Shown one piece after another: positions 11,881 through 26,711 of a stretch of 64,000 nt of DNA. The DNA is from Casuarius casuarius (Eukaryota; Chordata; Aves; Casuariiformes; Casuariidae), in assembly GCA_003342895.1 (NCBI GenBank), contig PTFA01000159.1:977410-1041409 (forward strand), read 5' to 3'. Under the pieces are notes generated by a model. It was not told the DNA's origin. It saw only the letters and a program-made list of their open reading frames with translations, and did not search any database. The position numbers and the translations under genes were made by a program. Position 1 is the stretch's first letter. Every line of letters starts with the position of its first letter.

Positions 11881-14800
11881 TGCTACCCACCGGTAGCCTT
11901 AGGGTGAGCTATAAATGTAACTCTTATATTGCTGTATGTAATCGTAGATGCTATGGTGCAAACACTGCTTAAACAAAATTACTGTGCCTGGACTTCATCA
12001 ACGTATTCACTAAGGCCAACATCAATCTATATATATGTAATCTGAGCAACCCAGTGTTATAGCTAGTGCATCTCCTCTCAGGACTATTTCCTAATGCGTT
12101 GATGTGTTAGCTCTTGATTTATCAAACTATCAGCTAGACTGGGATCTTCCCCAGCTGAGGACTTGCATGTTGATTACATTACACTTTTCTATGAAATCTC
12201 TGCAGATCGACATTGTAGGAGCAGCACAGGCAGCATATAGATGACAAATGCAGTAAATGGTTACTTGGTATTTATCTGTGAAGGTCCATGAGATGTGTGC
12301 TAATGGAACACAGACAAGAGAATGGCCACTGATGTCAGGCAATTGCAAATGCAAGCAGAAATTGTTAAAGGCAGGCCAGGCTGAGAACAAATACTTAATG
12401 AGGTATTCCCTGCTTGTCTGCATCATGAACAGGAGAAGAATGAAGTACGAAATCCTAACTGTTTGCTCTGGCTTATTTCTAGGCTGTGTATGAACGGAAC
12501 AAAGATGTGAACTCAGCAAAATTTGTCATTAAAGGTGAAAGGAGATCTGGAAATGTTTGTATGAACCTATATGGTGCAGACAGGCTTAAATAAGAGTACA
12601 GTGATTTCAACCATCTTAACAAAACACGAAGTAATACCACTGTACAACCATACTCACAAAACCTTATTGTCAAGTCATTCTTCACATTTAAAATGGCTCC
12701 TAGTAAAACCTCTAATGATTCTCTAAATAAAAATGTTCGGTGAAGAAAAAATGCTGTCAGTCAAGCAGAACTATAGACATCTGTGTTCATTTATAATAAA
12801 TGACCTCATTTAATTATATAGAGAGATATATTAGGAAAATTCCATGTAGCTGGAAAATGCAGAGAAATAATAGCCTGACACCGGAGTCAACCCTTCCTGC
12901 AGTATCATCAGCTCAGAATGCAAAGGTCGGTCTCTGCTAGTTTGAGGCAGGTTTCTTATTGATTGTTTCTATGCTAAAAAAAAATCAGATTAAAATAAAA
13001 AGAGTTTCTTAGTCCCAAGCAGAAATGAAAAATAGCTCTTTGGGGGGAACAAAAGAAAGGCAATCAAAATTACTGTATTGTGCCAAATGCAGTCAATTTC
13101 AGCTTGTTTTGAAAGATCCATTCACATAATCATAAAAGAAGCCTTTATAACAGAGGTATAATAACAATGTGTTCTTTTTGTCTAAAAATAGGTCATTAAT
13201 ATGAATATTAGATGAGATTAACATTGTCACATAATTGTTTTGTTCTAGTTTGGATTATTTTGTGCAAATGTCTGTTTCCCAGAAAATCCAAACAATAAAG
13301 AACTATCTTGAATCCACAGAAAATCATCAGAAGGAAGCCTGAAACTCCCTCTCACTGTGCACTGCCTGCCTGGAATGCTCTTGCACTCTTTGAATTGAGA
13401 GAGTGCATTGAAAGACAATCTCTGACAACAATAAGGGAATCTTAATTCGTAGGGTATCCATACTTCTGGGAAAGTGCCATCTTTCAACACTATTATTCTT
13501 CTGGAAAGAAATGTAATATAACCTTGCAAACTACGTCATAAGACTGCTTTTCCCAGCCACAATCCTCACTCTCTTCCTAATGATATGAAAAGAGCCTTCC
13601 TTTTTTTTTAATAGTCAAATCATCTAACTTGTATTCATGGCCGTGCCTAAGGTCCAAAGGATACAACTATCAATCAACAGCAATTGCCAATGCTCTTCAG
13701 GATTTAAAATGAGCTGCCTCTTTTAGGTGAGATAAACCATACCCTACTTTAAGATACATTATCAGAGCAAACATCACTTTAATAATCAGTACTATTTACA
13801 GAATAGGAGAATTTTGCATAAATCTGATTTCGTCATGTTCTGGGTATACTGTAGGGCTACATGGGTTCAGCTCTGTTCAGAGGATCCCCACTAAGCCTGT
13901 GAAGTTCTATTTAAAATTCCAAAAATAGCATCTAAGTGAGAGCTAAGTGCTGCACTGAGTTAGGACTGTCTCTCTGCCCAGACATAAATTTCACTGCAAG
14001 TGCATTTATTGTTTACATTTTCAGACATGTACCAAAAATCTAGCCCAGAATGAATATGATAATATTTCATTTTTATTAGTTTGGACTCTAACGGGTAGTA
14101 CTTAAGCTGCACATAAAATACTGTCAAGTTCATTAAATCTTATTTTGTTGCAGACTAAGATCTTTTAGGTATAATTAGCTTTTGAAAGTTAGTTTATTAA
14201 AAACCAACATGTCTTCAGGCTTCCAAATCATAACCGTAATAGATGTCCAGAATTTTAAATTGCCTCAAGATGTAAATAGGCAGCTAGTGGATTTTTCAAA
14301 ATATCAATTGCCTCATCCAAATGTGTGTGAATTAGGTAGCTAGTGCCTTTTGGCACTTCCGTATTTTTCAGAGTGTCACAATTTTACATGTCTATATATT
14401 TACTCAATCAAAATTCTTCAGTGATGTCAAAGATCTGCACAAAGATCTTGATTGCACAAGTTTGCATTATTTATATTAGTTAAAAATTTAATATATTCAA
14501 ACACACCAGCAGCTAGCAGTTTCATATTACAGAAAAATATTTAATTGGAAGAACTGTTTGCTTCTGCACTTGCAAACATCTTCTCCTAAATATCTACATT
14601 TTTAAATGTTTTAACTATATGCACACATATTATGTATGTGCATATCCATGTTTTTGTTAGCTGGATCTTAGCCAATGCCAGCATACCCATATAGAAATTA
14701 AATTCTACTACTTATTTTCATTTTTAAAGTATTTTTTAACAGAGAGCATTTAAGTAGTTGAATGTAATTTGTAAGTTGGCAGGAATCAAGGATACATGTG

Positions 14801-17800
14801 ATTATCTTTCCAACAAATGTCAAAAGTTATGTTCATATATTGGAGTATGACGAAGTGTGCTGTTACACATTATTGTCTTTTATTTATCCATTAACCATTC
14901 ATACTGCACACCTTGTGCCATGGTTTATTGTGTTCACAGTGAGATAACATGAATTAACGAAACATAGAGCACATAAACATTGGTACTACAACTCCTCATT
15001 AATGCGCATTATTCACAAGCCCTTCCAGTGAAAGTGCTACACTCAGTAATCAAGTTTTCAAAGTGACTATCTCAACAAATGTTCAGCTGCCACACTGTGT
15101 CACCCTTCACAGAAACTAGCATATGAAAGGAGGTTTGTGTTAGGGGAGTACCAAAATATTTTGTAACCAATGTATTAATGCTGTAGCATGTCAGCTGGAA
15201 AGCCCCATTCTGCTAGATGAGGGAGATTGCAGTCCTTGTCACAAAGTTTTACAATCAAAAATTTGGCAGGCGACTGGGGGGGAGAGAGGCATAAAAATAA
15301 GCTGGAGAGGGCACCATTCCTGGACAGTCAAACACAATACTTAAAATTTGTCTCCTTCCACATTGTTAGCAAACTTCAAGTGTGCTCAAATATTAGAAGA
15401 GGAGGGTCTAGAAAACTGGGTTACATATATTTATACAATATATATTTTTTCTCTTTATCAAGGTCCTTCAGCAGTTCTTTGAAGGACGAAGACAACAATT
15501 TTTTTTTGGAAAATAGGTGGCGCAATGCAGAATTAGAAGGGGAGATTGGACTGGACACCTCTACCATGTCATATCTCCCACAGCGATGTCCTTTAGGAAG
15601 CTGCTTGGCTGTGCTCTGCAAGCTGCATTTGGCTGATGGGCCACTGCTCAAACAGCCCTGTTTTATAGCTTTAAATAATAATATAATAATCAATAGTATC
15701 TAATTAAATGTGGTAATAAATTGAGCTGGGCAGAAAATTCCATTTTATGGAAGACCTAGACATTTCTGAACTTGGTTTAGTTACACTTTGATTCTACTCA
15801 GAACTGTCTGTGAAATAAAAGGGTTGTGGGCTTACGAGCTCTTGGCTTCTGCCTGCTGAAGGGATTGCCAGCAGGAGAACAGATCAGAAGTCACGCAGGT
15901 TCCCTCAGAATCTTGCCTGGGTCCCATCACAAATTCGCCATAATCAAAGCGTCACAGTGAAACACAAGACTTCTCTAAATGGCATATTCCACTGAAAATA
16001 ATTTTTCTGCCTATGTTTCACGGTAATAATAATAATATACACACATTATCTGAGGGCTGAGATGTTGCCTATTATACTTCAGTCTGATAATATCTGCTGG
16101 TAATATGAACACCTGATAAAGTATCTCCTGTGATACTTGTGGACATCACTACTGTAATTAAGCACTTATATCTGCCAAAGATGGGTAACAAGCTGGAACA
16201 GTAGCTGAACAAATTAGTGTTCTAGTGTGTTTATCCTGCTGCATTCAAATGACTGCAGGGTTTTTTGCCTGACAGCACCAGCTGGGTTGGGAATCATAAC
16301 CATTGTTTATATTGCAACTTAGAATTTCCAAGCTTCAGTATGCCTGACGAAATGATCATTCTTTAGGGGGAGAGAGGAGAAGCTGTCTTCCCTTACCAAG
16401 CTGACACACACTCCTGCGCTATTGCAGAACACAGCTAACATTGTCTTGGCACTTTTGTATCAAAAGCTGTCTAGGATTAAAAAGTGTCATGTTAGGATAA
16501 GCAAGGCCAGCACGGGATCAGAATGAAATTGTCTTTTCTTCCTTACAGGTTGTTCTTACATTTTGAATCAATGCATTATAATGAAATGGATCACTTCTGA
16601 GGAACTCTATGGAAGTTTGACATTAACAGGCCTGCTCTTCACAGTGTATATTGTTTTTCACACCATAAAATGCTGCCATTCTTTTTTTCTTTTTTTAATC
16701 CAACTACCTCTGACTAACTATGCCCTGTTTTATTTGCTGTATAGAACTCAATGAAGAATAAGCTTTCCTTCTATGGGAATGTTATCCCACTAAGTACCAT
16801 GTTTTCTTTACAAGCTGATCTCTGTACACACCTTTGAAGAGATATATATCAAAAAAAGACAACATAATTCTAGGGGAAAAAAATGGAAGGATCTATTTGT
16901 GATCCCACTGATGCTAAGGGAGGCTAGCTGTGAAGCTGGCATCACCCTCTGCTTCAGAACACAGACAAAGGGAATACAGAAATTTTGGGTTTGGTACTCC
17001 AAGATTAAAGGACAGCAGCAATAATCTTTTATATGACCAGTTCTTTTAACCTCCAGTAATGAAGCCTGGCCAGGGAGCTGAGGAAGCTACTGTTAAAAGG
17101 ACTTAGTTTTCTCAAATGAGAACTGCCCCAGAAGACGCACTGAAGAGACAGAGTTGGTTCTCTGTCTCACTGAAAGCGCACCTAATCCAATGTTTTTCTA
17201 GTGTGCCTTCCATCTCCTCCTGTGTGTGGCAAACAAGGAGTCATAATTCAACAATAAACCTAGACAGCTGGCTTCATTAGGAGCAGGTCTGCATGCTATA
17301 TTAAATGTGACTAAAAAGCAGAGTTCTAAAGCCCAGATAATTCTACTGAACTTAATAAGGTCATGAGAACATGAAAACACACAAGATCAGAATTAAGCCT
17401 AGAATCAAAGAGTGAGATCATAAATCTGAATTTCTGCAACAGTGACCTCTCAGACAGACTCCTTTTGCACTCATTCTATAGCACCTTTTCTACAAAAACT
17501 ACAAAAAGAGATACTATTTCTCAGCCCAGCTATGGAAGTAGAAATTATAATTTCTTTCCTTATGGAAATAATCTCTTTCTTTTAAATGAACAAATGATAA
17601 ATCTGGATTTAAAACTTTTATTTTCTTGTGCAGTTTGGAGACAAAATAGCTGAAGTTCTAATAAATCATAGGCATAATAAACTAATTTTCTTGACTGACT
17701 AGACATTCAGGCTGCTGAGGCAAGAGGCAGTCATTCCTACTGTTGCTGTAGCCATCTGTTTTCCTGTGTCTCAGAGCTAGAATCATGGCTGATTAATGCA

Positions 17801-17984
17801 CTTCACGCAAAAGCATAGACTTTACAAGAAGTGACCTATAATTATTTATGAATAATTGTCTAATGAAGAAATTAGTCAATCTATTAATGTGGAGAAAGTA
17901 TCACTAGGAGCATTAGTCAGCTTACGAGTGAAGGCTAGGTGCACTCTTGCTAACCTTTGAGCCTTAGGACAGCATGTAAGCATT
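11881..17984. other. Non-coding DNA, no gene recognised
   Basis: The longest frames are a 129-codon minus frame (12130-12519) and a 158-codon plus frame (15227-15703). Each is matched by a frame on the opposite strand, and neither shows a domain, signal peptide or known motif. Small structures: a 9-bp inverted repeat ATATGCACA/TGTGCATAT at 14617-14645 and an AGTGCC-TTTT-GGCACT hairpin near 14342-14358. 13080-13260 is AT-rich with many TAAT/ATTA cores. Confidence 0.6.
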
Positions 17985-18105
17985 GCATCTCTAAGGTCTG
18001 TGTTCCTTAATGTTACTTATGAGCCACTATCCCTGCCTCAGAGAGTACTTTTCAAGACTGTGATTATAGGCAGCGTTATATAAATAGTGACCTTTTTACT
18101 TTGTG
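17985..18105 (+). repeat. Possible old SINE/LINE tail (CORE-SINE or L2-like)
   Basis: The order of motifs (a TCTCTAAGG-type block, then CCCTGCCTCAGAGAG, then CTTTTCAAGACTGTGAT and GCGTTATATAAATAG) loosely follows the 3' part of amniote CORE-SINE/L2-type repeats. Those read roughly 'aatgatactgacctc ... gctttgagat ... gcgctatataag'. The match is from memory and strongly diverged, so it is weak. Confidence 0.3.
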
Positions 18106-21100
18106 GGCAAAGGTGCTTTAAAATCCTTGCGCTTGCAGAGCAAACTGGTAAACAGAACCACACACAGAGTCACACACAGAGCAGAGAAGAGCAAGAAAAG
18201 CAGGTAAAAACATCCCTTTTCCTCCTGCAACACAGGCAATGGCCATGGCCCATGCCATTCTGCATTAAGCACAATCCTGGAATTATTCCTATTTTGTTCT
18301 TCCAGTGAAACAGAGTATCAAAGCACTTACAGGCAGGGAAACAGGACAGGATCTATCTCCATGTATGTGAGGCTTCATCTTTTGGGTTGTGAAGTGTTTC
18401 TTAAGTGACAGGGATATTCACGAAGGACTAAGGGTCAGCAGGTAGGAGAGGGAAATACAGCAAAAGAGAAGGAAAAAGAATATGATGTAGCATTCAGGGA
18501 AGAGTTTTAATAGCTGTTAAAAACTCCCTTAATCAGCTCAGTATCTGCAGTTACTGAGATAGACTATCAAAGTATTTGTGGTATTAACTAATCAGTTGTT
18601 CACTAGCCATTCATATAGACTTAGATTTTCAGTAGTGCTGATTGCTGGTGTTTCATATTGCCTCTTCCTGAGGCTATTTATTTGTCAGGGTGGCTTACAG
18701 CACTATACCCTGGCCTGTCTAGCTGTGGTAGTTAAGAAGGTATCTGTCCAAAAAGGATTGTCCAAGTGCAGCAGCAGTAGCTATAGCTACATTGATGTCT
18801 GAAGACCAACCTGGAATATCATGCAACTCTCTTGAAGCCAAAACAGCCATTCAGCCGTAGTATTGGCTGCTAGGATGCTCCTTAGAGATACACCTCTGAC
18901 ATACTGCAGGCAGTATTTGAAGGGAAAAATCAAGGTACTCCTCCAGCAGACACTGTCCTGACCAATAGGCATGATATGGAGCTATCTGACACCCTACCAC
19001 TTCTTGTGTGGCAATATCAGACAGGAAAACAAACTTGGGAGAATGACTTGGAAGGATGGAAACTGAGTCCTTCCTAGCTGAGCAAGAAACCAATGGTCAG
19101 ATCAGATGGCATTTGTAGAGAGCAGAAAGACTGGACCCTGACTAGAATCATCCTAACATAAGGAAAAAAGCTAATAGATTTTTAACAATAATACGAATAT
19201 ATTCGAAATAATAACATAATTTTCTTGTTCCTTTTCTTTCCTTCTTACCCTTCCAGCAACCTGCCATTAGGTGTCAACTGGGCTTTTCCTAATTTCTAAG
19301 TTTAAGCAATAGCTCATTTTCTTCACAACTTTTGCCAGCCTGCCAAAACTTCCAGTTAATTCCAAATAGAGCATTCTCTTGTGTAGTGTGAAAACTCCTT
19401 ACAGGGACTTGAGTATATTAAGTTGCCATACACGAGTCAAAGAGCCCACAGACAGCAGTATCTTTCAAATGCAATCAAGCTGGGTGAGAATTGAATCAGC
19501 AAACTAAAGTTCGAATAGTCTATGTCCTCCCGTCTCTGACCCAGTGAGCTACTCTTTCATCTACTAACTATTCCTTGAAGTCAGAATTTCAGGGTTTTTT
19601 CATTTTACAGTTGCTGACTAAAAATCCTATAAAGTGTAATGAAGCTAAATTCAGCATGATAAGTAAGAATTAAGTAGGATTCTATAAAAATATAGAAGCA
19701 TACAAAATTGAATAATTATATTCATCAAGCCTTCTAGAGCTTTTCAAGGAACACTCTAGAATTTAAGCCTCTGTTGCATCCTTTTGCATAGAAGTATTTT
19801 CATGGAAAATGAGCTAAAAATGGTCCTAAATTATTCATTAGGAGGAGAAATTAATTCTCCAAACATCCCAGACACTGGGGATAGTCTGTTCATGGAATTT
19901 TGACTGGGATCACAGCTAATTTATTATAGTCTAGATATTCCAAGACAAGTACTTCTTTAAAATGCTTAATGAAACTTTCAACATTTGTTGCAATTCATTG
20001 CAAATATGGCATGATTGATTTATTTATTTATTTTTACAGTTCACATCAGTAAATCATTGTTTTATCAGACTATAAAAGTGACAATTTTTCTTTTACTGTC
20101 AGATATAGAAAAAATATTCTATGCAAAATAATACTTTTCCAATTCACTCATACTTTCTCAGCTCTATTCTCTTGATTCTTCTGCTCTTATGCTCAGTGAC
20201 AATTGCAAAAGAAATCAACATATACTGCAAGCCTTGCAAAGTTAACCTTTTATTGTGCCGTGTTCCTTTAGTGAATTTCAGCAAGGAACCATTAAGGTCT
20301 TTCTATCAAATTACGGTCCTTATGTTTAATTTCAAGCCAGTTTCAAGGCAAATAGAGTTGCAGAGGTGTTTTAAAACCTCTTCCTGTAAAAAATAGAGAA
20401 GACTAGCTCTTCCACAATTAATGGCCCAGCTAAAATATTATCCAACAATCTCATAAACTCAGAGGATTAATTTACTTTTAGATATCACGGGCCCTGAAGG
20501 ACTCATTTGCTAACTAGCTCATGGAAATAATTAATGCTACAGGTCATGTGATCTTTACATTAAAATGTCAGGAAAATAATTTTCTGGAAATCTTATTAGC
20601 AGAAAGCAAAATAGTACACAACATAACCACCCACATTTTCCAGCCTAGGTTTTCATTAAAATGTCTTTTATTTAGATTGGATAGTTTGAGTATATATAAA
20701 AATGTGAATTAATATTTAATTTTACAAGGTGCTTTATAATCATACTCGCAGACTATTTTAATAGAAAAACAAGTAATCATTCAAATGTTTGCTGATAGCT
20801 AAATGCTGCTAACCTGCTCAAAAGAAGAGGAAGAAGAGAGGAAGAAGTTTTGTATCACATATAGAAGCAAGGTGACAATTTACCTCATAGTCTTACAAGC
20901 CTTTTGAGCTTAATTCAGCAGCTCATGTTCTCCATCTTTAAGGAGGAGCAGTAATGAAGTGCAAGCGATCCACACGGCTTGGTGTTTTATTGTGTGCAAT
21001 GCACACCAGCATAAATAGCCAGCTTTCAAGCCGTAAAGTCAAGAACTCCAGAGTTATCAAATACCAGAGCTAAGTTTGTAGCCCCAGTTTTATCTGAACC

Positions 21101-22993
21101 CAATGTTCGTGCATATTATGCTATACTCTTTAATTACGTGGCCACATATTGTTTCTCCAACATGATGACTGCCTCAGGGCACAACATGGATGTGGCTCAC
21201 TTACTGAGCAGCTAGTCAATATTTTGTGCTATCCCTGTTGTTTGAAGTGTTTTATTTACTGCATGCTACTCAAATCCAGCTCTAAAAACTGACTTACTAC
21301 TATGCCCATAGATTTTTCTGTGGTGCTTTTCACTATAGCATTTGATTACTTCATTTATATTAATTTTGTTATTTTTGCAATGTATCTGTAAACTGAGGGG
21401 ATAGTATTTACAGATCAGAAGCTTGAAGTCAGAATGAATCTTCTAATTTTTTAAGTCATGTTGTTACAATTGTGATGATCCAAGTGAGGCAAGATTTGGA
21501 GGAAGAAATACTACTACCCCAGGAGCAGATGGCTATTTACCAAGCACCAGTTCATCCCACTGTAGCCTATAATACATCTTGGCAATTTCCAGTCTGCCTT
21601 CATCCATTCAGAAACCAGAGTCAAAAGGCCTTTTTAGAGAATATCCACATCTGGAAAGTGAGCAAGGTGCTTTTCTCTCTTTCTTAATAGGTGCCTGGAG
21701 GAAGAGCACACTCAGCCCACACCTTCTGTATCAATATCCACTAGACATTGGCTCTGGCACTTGCACAGAAAACAGGAAAACTGAGTTGTTGCTCTCCATA
21801 GTGTTCAAATGCCTGTCTCCTAGATCCACAAAGCATCATCTAAGGGCAAGATTATAAACGGTTCAGAATAGGAAGCAAGGCCTCCTGCTGTGGAAGTCAT
21901 GCCAATGGGCAGAAAGGAAAGTGAAAATCATGGATCCAGATAGAGTGTATGCAAGAGGTAACTCTATTCTGTAATCCTCAGTAAGGCAGTGAGTGGGAAA
22001 ATCATAGATAAGAATCCCTAGGACACCCTGTATCTTTTACAGTAGAAAATCATTACATAAACAGAGATAAATCTGAGAACAGGAATGAAATCCCAGGAAA
22101 GGGACAGAATCCCAGAAGAAGGAGAATCTTCAGGAAATCTGGCAATACTATGAGCATGTGCAAACCAGTATTTTTTTTCAAGGGTTTATAACACAATTAC
22201 AATTTGTAAGATTTTTCACGAGGATAATAGACCTCTTATCCCCAACATAAAAACTACTCTCTTACCAAAGTGTATGTTTCTATTAGTGTCTGACTGATGA
22301 GAGATATCAAGTAGCTCCCCATCTGGTTCCAGCCCTATCAACATCTTGCCCTCTTCATCACATGAGGGCAGAAACTGGTCCAGACTCTGGGGCTTCAGTA
22401 TTTCAGTTACAGTACATACCTGGTCTGTTCATTGGGCCTTAACTCCACTGAAACCATCTCATTGGAAGTATAATATAAATTTTATCCAGACTAAAACCCC
22501 ACCAGGGCAGTTGATATCTGCCTGTGAAGTCAGTAAAGAATTCTTCATCCTAACCAAGAGTCAAGATGCCACCTTACACAGAAAGACTACTGGACTCATG
22601 GTGTAGCTGTTATTCCTTAAAGACTGAAGTTCTCTATAACACAAGGTGACCAAAGAAAGAGTAAAACAAATATTATATGCAAGAGGAAATGAGGCAGTGA
22701 TTGCATTAAAAAAAAGATGAACTGGTTCTGGTAAATATTAAAGAAATAAAAGATTTGATTTCTAAATCCTCCCTCTTTGTTTCAGCTGAAAATAAAACAC
22801 AATTATGTCGTTTCAGTATGTTTATGTTGTGTAACTAAAATAAACGGATATTCCCTGAGCAAATAGAAAAAAAAACCCTACAGAATTCCTCCTTGAAAAA
22901 CAAGTCCACTTCTATTCTGTGCACAGCAAGTTTTAAGCCTAGAAAGGATTAATGAAGTATCTTTGCCTCCTGGAAAAACCCTCAGAAAAAGCA
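18106..22993. other. Non-coding DNA, no gene recognised
   Basis: Short frames only (up to 92 codons), none recognised. 18158-18185 carries a short CACACAGAG duplication. 19450-19570 contains an 'AATTGAATC ... GACCCAGTGAGCTAC' string that faintly recalls a tRNA-like or repeat consensus but is too degraded to call. 20816-20850 is an AGA/GAA-rich purine stretch. Confidence 0.6.
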
Positions 22994-23075
22994 GGGCCTG
23001 CTCCTGCAACTTTGCTTCACACAAATAATCCTATTAAGCAATGGAAACTCTCACATGAGGAAGACTCAGATGACT
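22994..23075. repeat. Fragment of an old sauropsid palindromic repeat
   Basis: The segment reads GGGCCTGCTCCTGCAACTTT, then CACACAAATAA, ATTAAGCAATGGAAA and CTCACATGAGG. From memory this follows a widespread reptile/bird repeat of the form 'gggcctgatcctgcaa ... cacatgagtaa ... attgaagtcaatgga ... ctcacatgag'. Several other fragments in this window (31.5, 39.7, 54.1, 54.6 and 58.0 kb) share parts of that consensus. I do not assign a Repbase name. Confidence 0.5.
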
Positions 23076-26000
23076 TGGCATTGCCCTGTTATAAAATTAT
23101 CTTTGCTTTTCCACCTTACTAACACTAATGTTTTGTTAGGGGCTGTGTGTTAAAAATCGTATTTTCTTCTGTTTGTGCTGTTTTTCCAAGCATAAATTCT
23201 TCTGTCCATGCTTGGAGCATGGACTAATGTCTCAAAATGGAATCTCATTTTTGGCATCAGTAAGGTATCTGATGTGATTTCACTTTATCAAACGATAATG
23301 AATGTGCCAGTGCAAAACATGTTTTAGAAGTGGTTGATCCAACAGGCTATCTACAGGTATGATAACTTGAGGAAGTTGGTCTCCTTTTGTATTTTTATCT
23401 ACTCAGAGTCAGAAGCCCTAGTGAAAGTTATGCCTATACTAATGGAATTTATTTTTATCCTAAAACAGTTATTAACTGCTGGAGTTTTACTATTTTAGTT
23501 CAGTGATAACCTTTCTTATGCAGCCTCTAATCTCAGCTCAATTAATAAAGGCACCTTCTTTAACATAAAAAAAGAATCTCACAAATTATAATCACATTCT
23601 CATGGATGCATAAATGTAATTATCAGTAAAGATTCAGAATCTTGCTTGTTAACAAGAATAGCTTCACTGACTTCAGTATTNAAGACATATAGCAAATGTC
23701 AATGTATCTCCTAGTGACTACGTTATGGGTATGCATTTTTTGTTAGCATTTTGAACATCTTACTCTCCACCAATATGTGCACCTACACATAATTATCCTT
23801 ATGTTGAATTTCCTGGGATTCCAGTAGATGATATTGGCTTGATTACAATATACAAAAAATGTAAACATTAAGAAAATTCTAAACATCATTCTTCGTGAGT
23901 TTTATACTTGCTTTACATGGCACAACTCAATAATGAATCAGTACAGAATTCTGATCACATCTATTTAACACATTCATATGCACTCATCAAGTTATATTTC
24001 AATTTGATTCAATTAAAATAATGTTACTATTGCTCTTTTTTTTTTTGCTTTCAAGATGCAAATTCACAACCTGTAATCTCGAACCTGGTCCCAAGATCAC
24101 AATGCCTTTTCAAGCCTTTTTTTCTAGCCTTTTTCTATGAATGTACTAATATATATGGCTATAACCCCCAGCAGACTTCAAAATTATGTTTATACTAGCA
24201 GCTACACAGGGTCAGGGCATAGGTCTTAAACCCTGGTACCCAACCGTCTGTATTGTTTCCCTGTGAACATGTTGCAGCCTGTTCCCTGGCACTGTTTTGG
24301 CCAAGGCTCACCACTTGCACTACACAAAACTCAGGCACATCCTGGGGGATAGGCCAGGTAAGGAACTGCTTCCAGCAGTCAGTATGGATAAGCCATTGGG
24401 TCACATTAGCTATGTGAACAGGAGTTGGGCTATGTCACTTCCACCACGGCAAGAAATGAGGTCCTGCCTCATTTTATTAGCTCATATAGACAGACATCCA
24501 GAGATCAGCTGAGAATAGCATCAGAGCTGGTATTGCTAGAAACACTAAATATCAGAAGAGTACCAGGGTCATAAAAGGAATTGCATGCACAGGGGAAAAC
24601 ACAAACTATATCAGATAATATCAAGAATTAAGGTAAGAACTTGGCAGGCTGCTGGATGATAGTCATGTCTCGGTGTCTTTGGAAGTAACTTGAGACTTAA
24701 AAATTTCTTGAGTACACACTATCAAAGCAAATTGGAGCTTAAATCTCTCTGGGTTTCTCTCACCCACAACTTCAGGCACTCTGTGCAGTTAAAATAAAAA
24801 CACACTGCTGACATAAAAAATACTGTTTGTTCAAACAATCTCCATCAGAGTGGCATTCACTCTGTTGGGCTGAAGCAGAGTTACAGGCAAGACCATTAAA
24901 AAGGATTAGGTTAGCCAGTATCTCCCAAAAGGACCAAAATGGATAAATGAATTGCTATAGTATGGTACATTTGCAATACTCACGAAATCAGAGTTGTTGC
25001 TTTAGTAAGTGACAACAAAATGCTGATGTTAATGAGAAACCCTCCTGTTCCCTTAGGAAAAGGTCATGATGATCAGCTAAGATAACTGAGCAAGGCGGTC
25101 CATGTTAGAAGAAGAAAATGGCAAAATAAGCTAGAGAGAAGCAGATGTCATAATCGTATCCATGTGAGAGAAGTTTATTGTCAGAGAAGCAAAGTGAATC
25201 AAAAGTTTGGACAAAAAAAGACTGGTATGCTTTAGTCTACATATAAGCAGAAGACTATGTACATATTTGGGAGTTACACAGAATTAAACAATAAATACAA
25301 TGCATTTTTTGATATTCAGAATAAATGGAACAATGTCAGTGATGATGCAGTAATTCACTTCATGATATCTTTAACTGAATAGAAGAGAGAGTTCTCTATA
25401 GGCAGATAGTATGTGTGAGATGGAAAGAGAATCTGATAGTTAACTAATGAGGTTTGTATTAGGGTACAGCGCAAGCTGAACAAATTTAATAGCTCTTTAC
25501 CATCTTTAGAAAGGGTGTTATTCAACAGTGGAAACATCTCAAAAACATCCTTATTGAGGTCTTGTCCTCAGGGCTTAAGAAGTAACAGTGACAGGTCATT
25601 GACAGTAATACTTAATACTCTCGTTGTTGTGGACTCGCAACCTGGGAAGTGGAAAGTGGTATACAGAAACACTAGCAGTAAGAGGGAATTGGATTTTGCA
25701 GCCACTGCCACTTAAAATGGATGCTGTTGCTTACAGAACTTGAACCTGCCTCATCTTTCCAGAAAATCAGCCCAGTGGTGCTTATCCACCAGGAAGCAGG
25801 CTGCAAGGTTTAAAACAATATGTGTCCTTCCCTCTACGAGGGTAGAGCTGTCCACTTTGAAATGAGACCGTCCATTTCATAACATGTCTTTGCAGTAAGA
25901 GAAGTTAACAGATCTGGACAGCACTATCGGGTATTCCAGATTGTACCCAATTGCTGTTGCCTTTCTGCCTGTTTGTCCCCAAAGAAAATGCAGCCACAGC

Positions 26001-26711
26001 CACCTTGTGTTACATAGCTCTCCTAAAGATTATCAGACATAAGCAAGCTTAATCAAGAAAAGTGTGAAATCACAGCAAAGCCAATGTTTCCTGTTTTGCA
26101 GATGGTGAGCTGCCAGAAAGGATCAGCACAGTCTTAATTACAAGCATGATGAGAAAGGCAGGCAAGATGGGAAGGTATGTGTTACAGTGTGGGCAGATCA
26201 TTACATAACAGCGAGGCTGTTACACATGCAGCGCAATATGAATCAGTACACACTAAAAAAATGGCACCATACATGTTTTTCCACACTCCAGAAAGGCAGA
26301 GATAAAATTGTTTACCAATTGTTTACCGTAGGCACTGGATACTGAAAATTCAGTTTACTGAGATGACCCAAGCTGCTAATGGCTGTAGATCTTGTGGGAT
26401 CATTTGACTGGAATAACAACAAAAGTATAATTTGTCTCCTTCCCAATGTACAGATCAGAGATAAATGTGGAATACAATACTAACAGCAATGAATATCATC
26501 TAAAGTACAGACAAAAGCCAGCAGTGGTCTCTCTTCCCTCTGTGCAATCTGCTTTACATTCAGAGGGCCAAACTGCTTTATTGCACTAGTCATACTTGCA
26601 CTGATACAAGATAAACTTCTTTGAGTCTGATTCAGAATATGGTTAGATCAGGTTTTTAAACTTGAAACCAACCTCTCCTCTCTCTTTATTATGCCCCAGG
26701 AAGGTATGGAG
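23076..26711. other. Non-coding DNA, no gene recognised
   Basis: Short unrecognised frames only (up to 71 codons). An 11-base T run lies at 24036-24046, and a single ambiguous base at 23681 interrupts the sequence. No repeat family or RNA gene was recognised. Confidence 0.6.
23681..23681. other. Ambiguous base (N)
   Basis: A single unresolved base in otherwise continuous sequence, which indicates a draft-quality consensus call rather than a scaffold gap. Confidence 0.95.

Noticed and set aside
15227..15703. 158-codon plus-strand frame
   Set aside because: No recognisable domain, poor start context, and an overlapping 90-codon frame on the other strand. The T/A-rich low-complexity part keeps it open.
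19450..19570. tRNA-like or repeat-derived segment ('AATTGAATC ... GACCCAGTGAGC')
   Set aside because: Too diverged to fold as a tRNA or to assign to a family.
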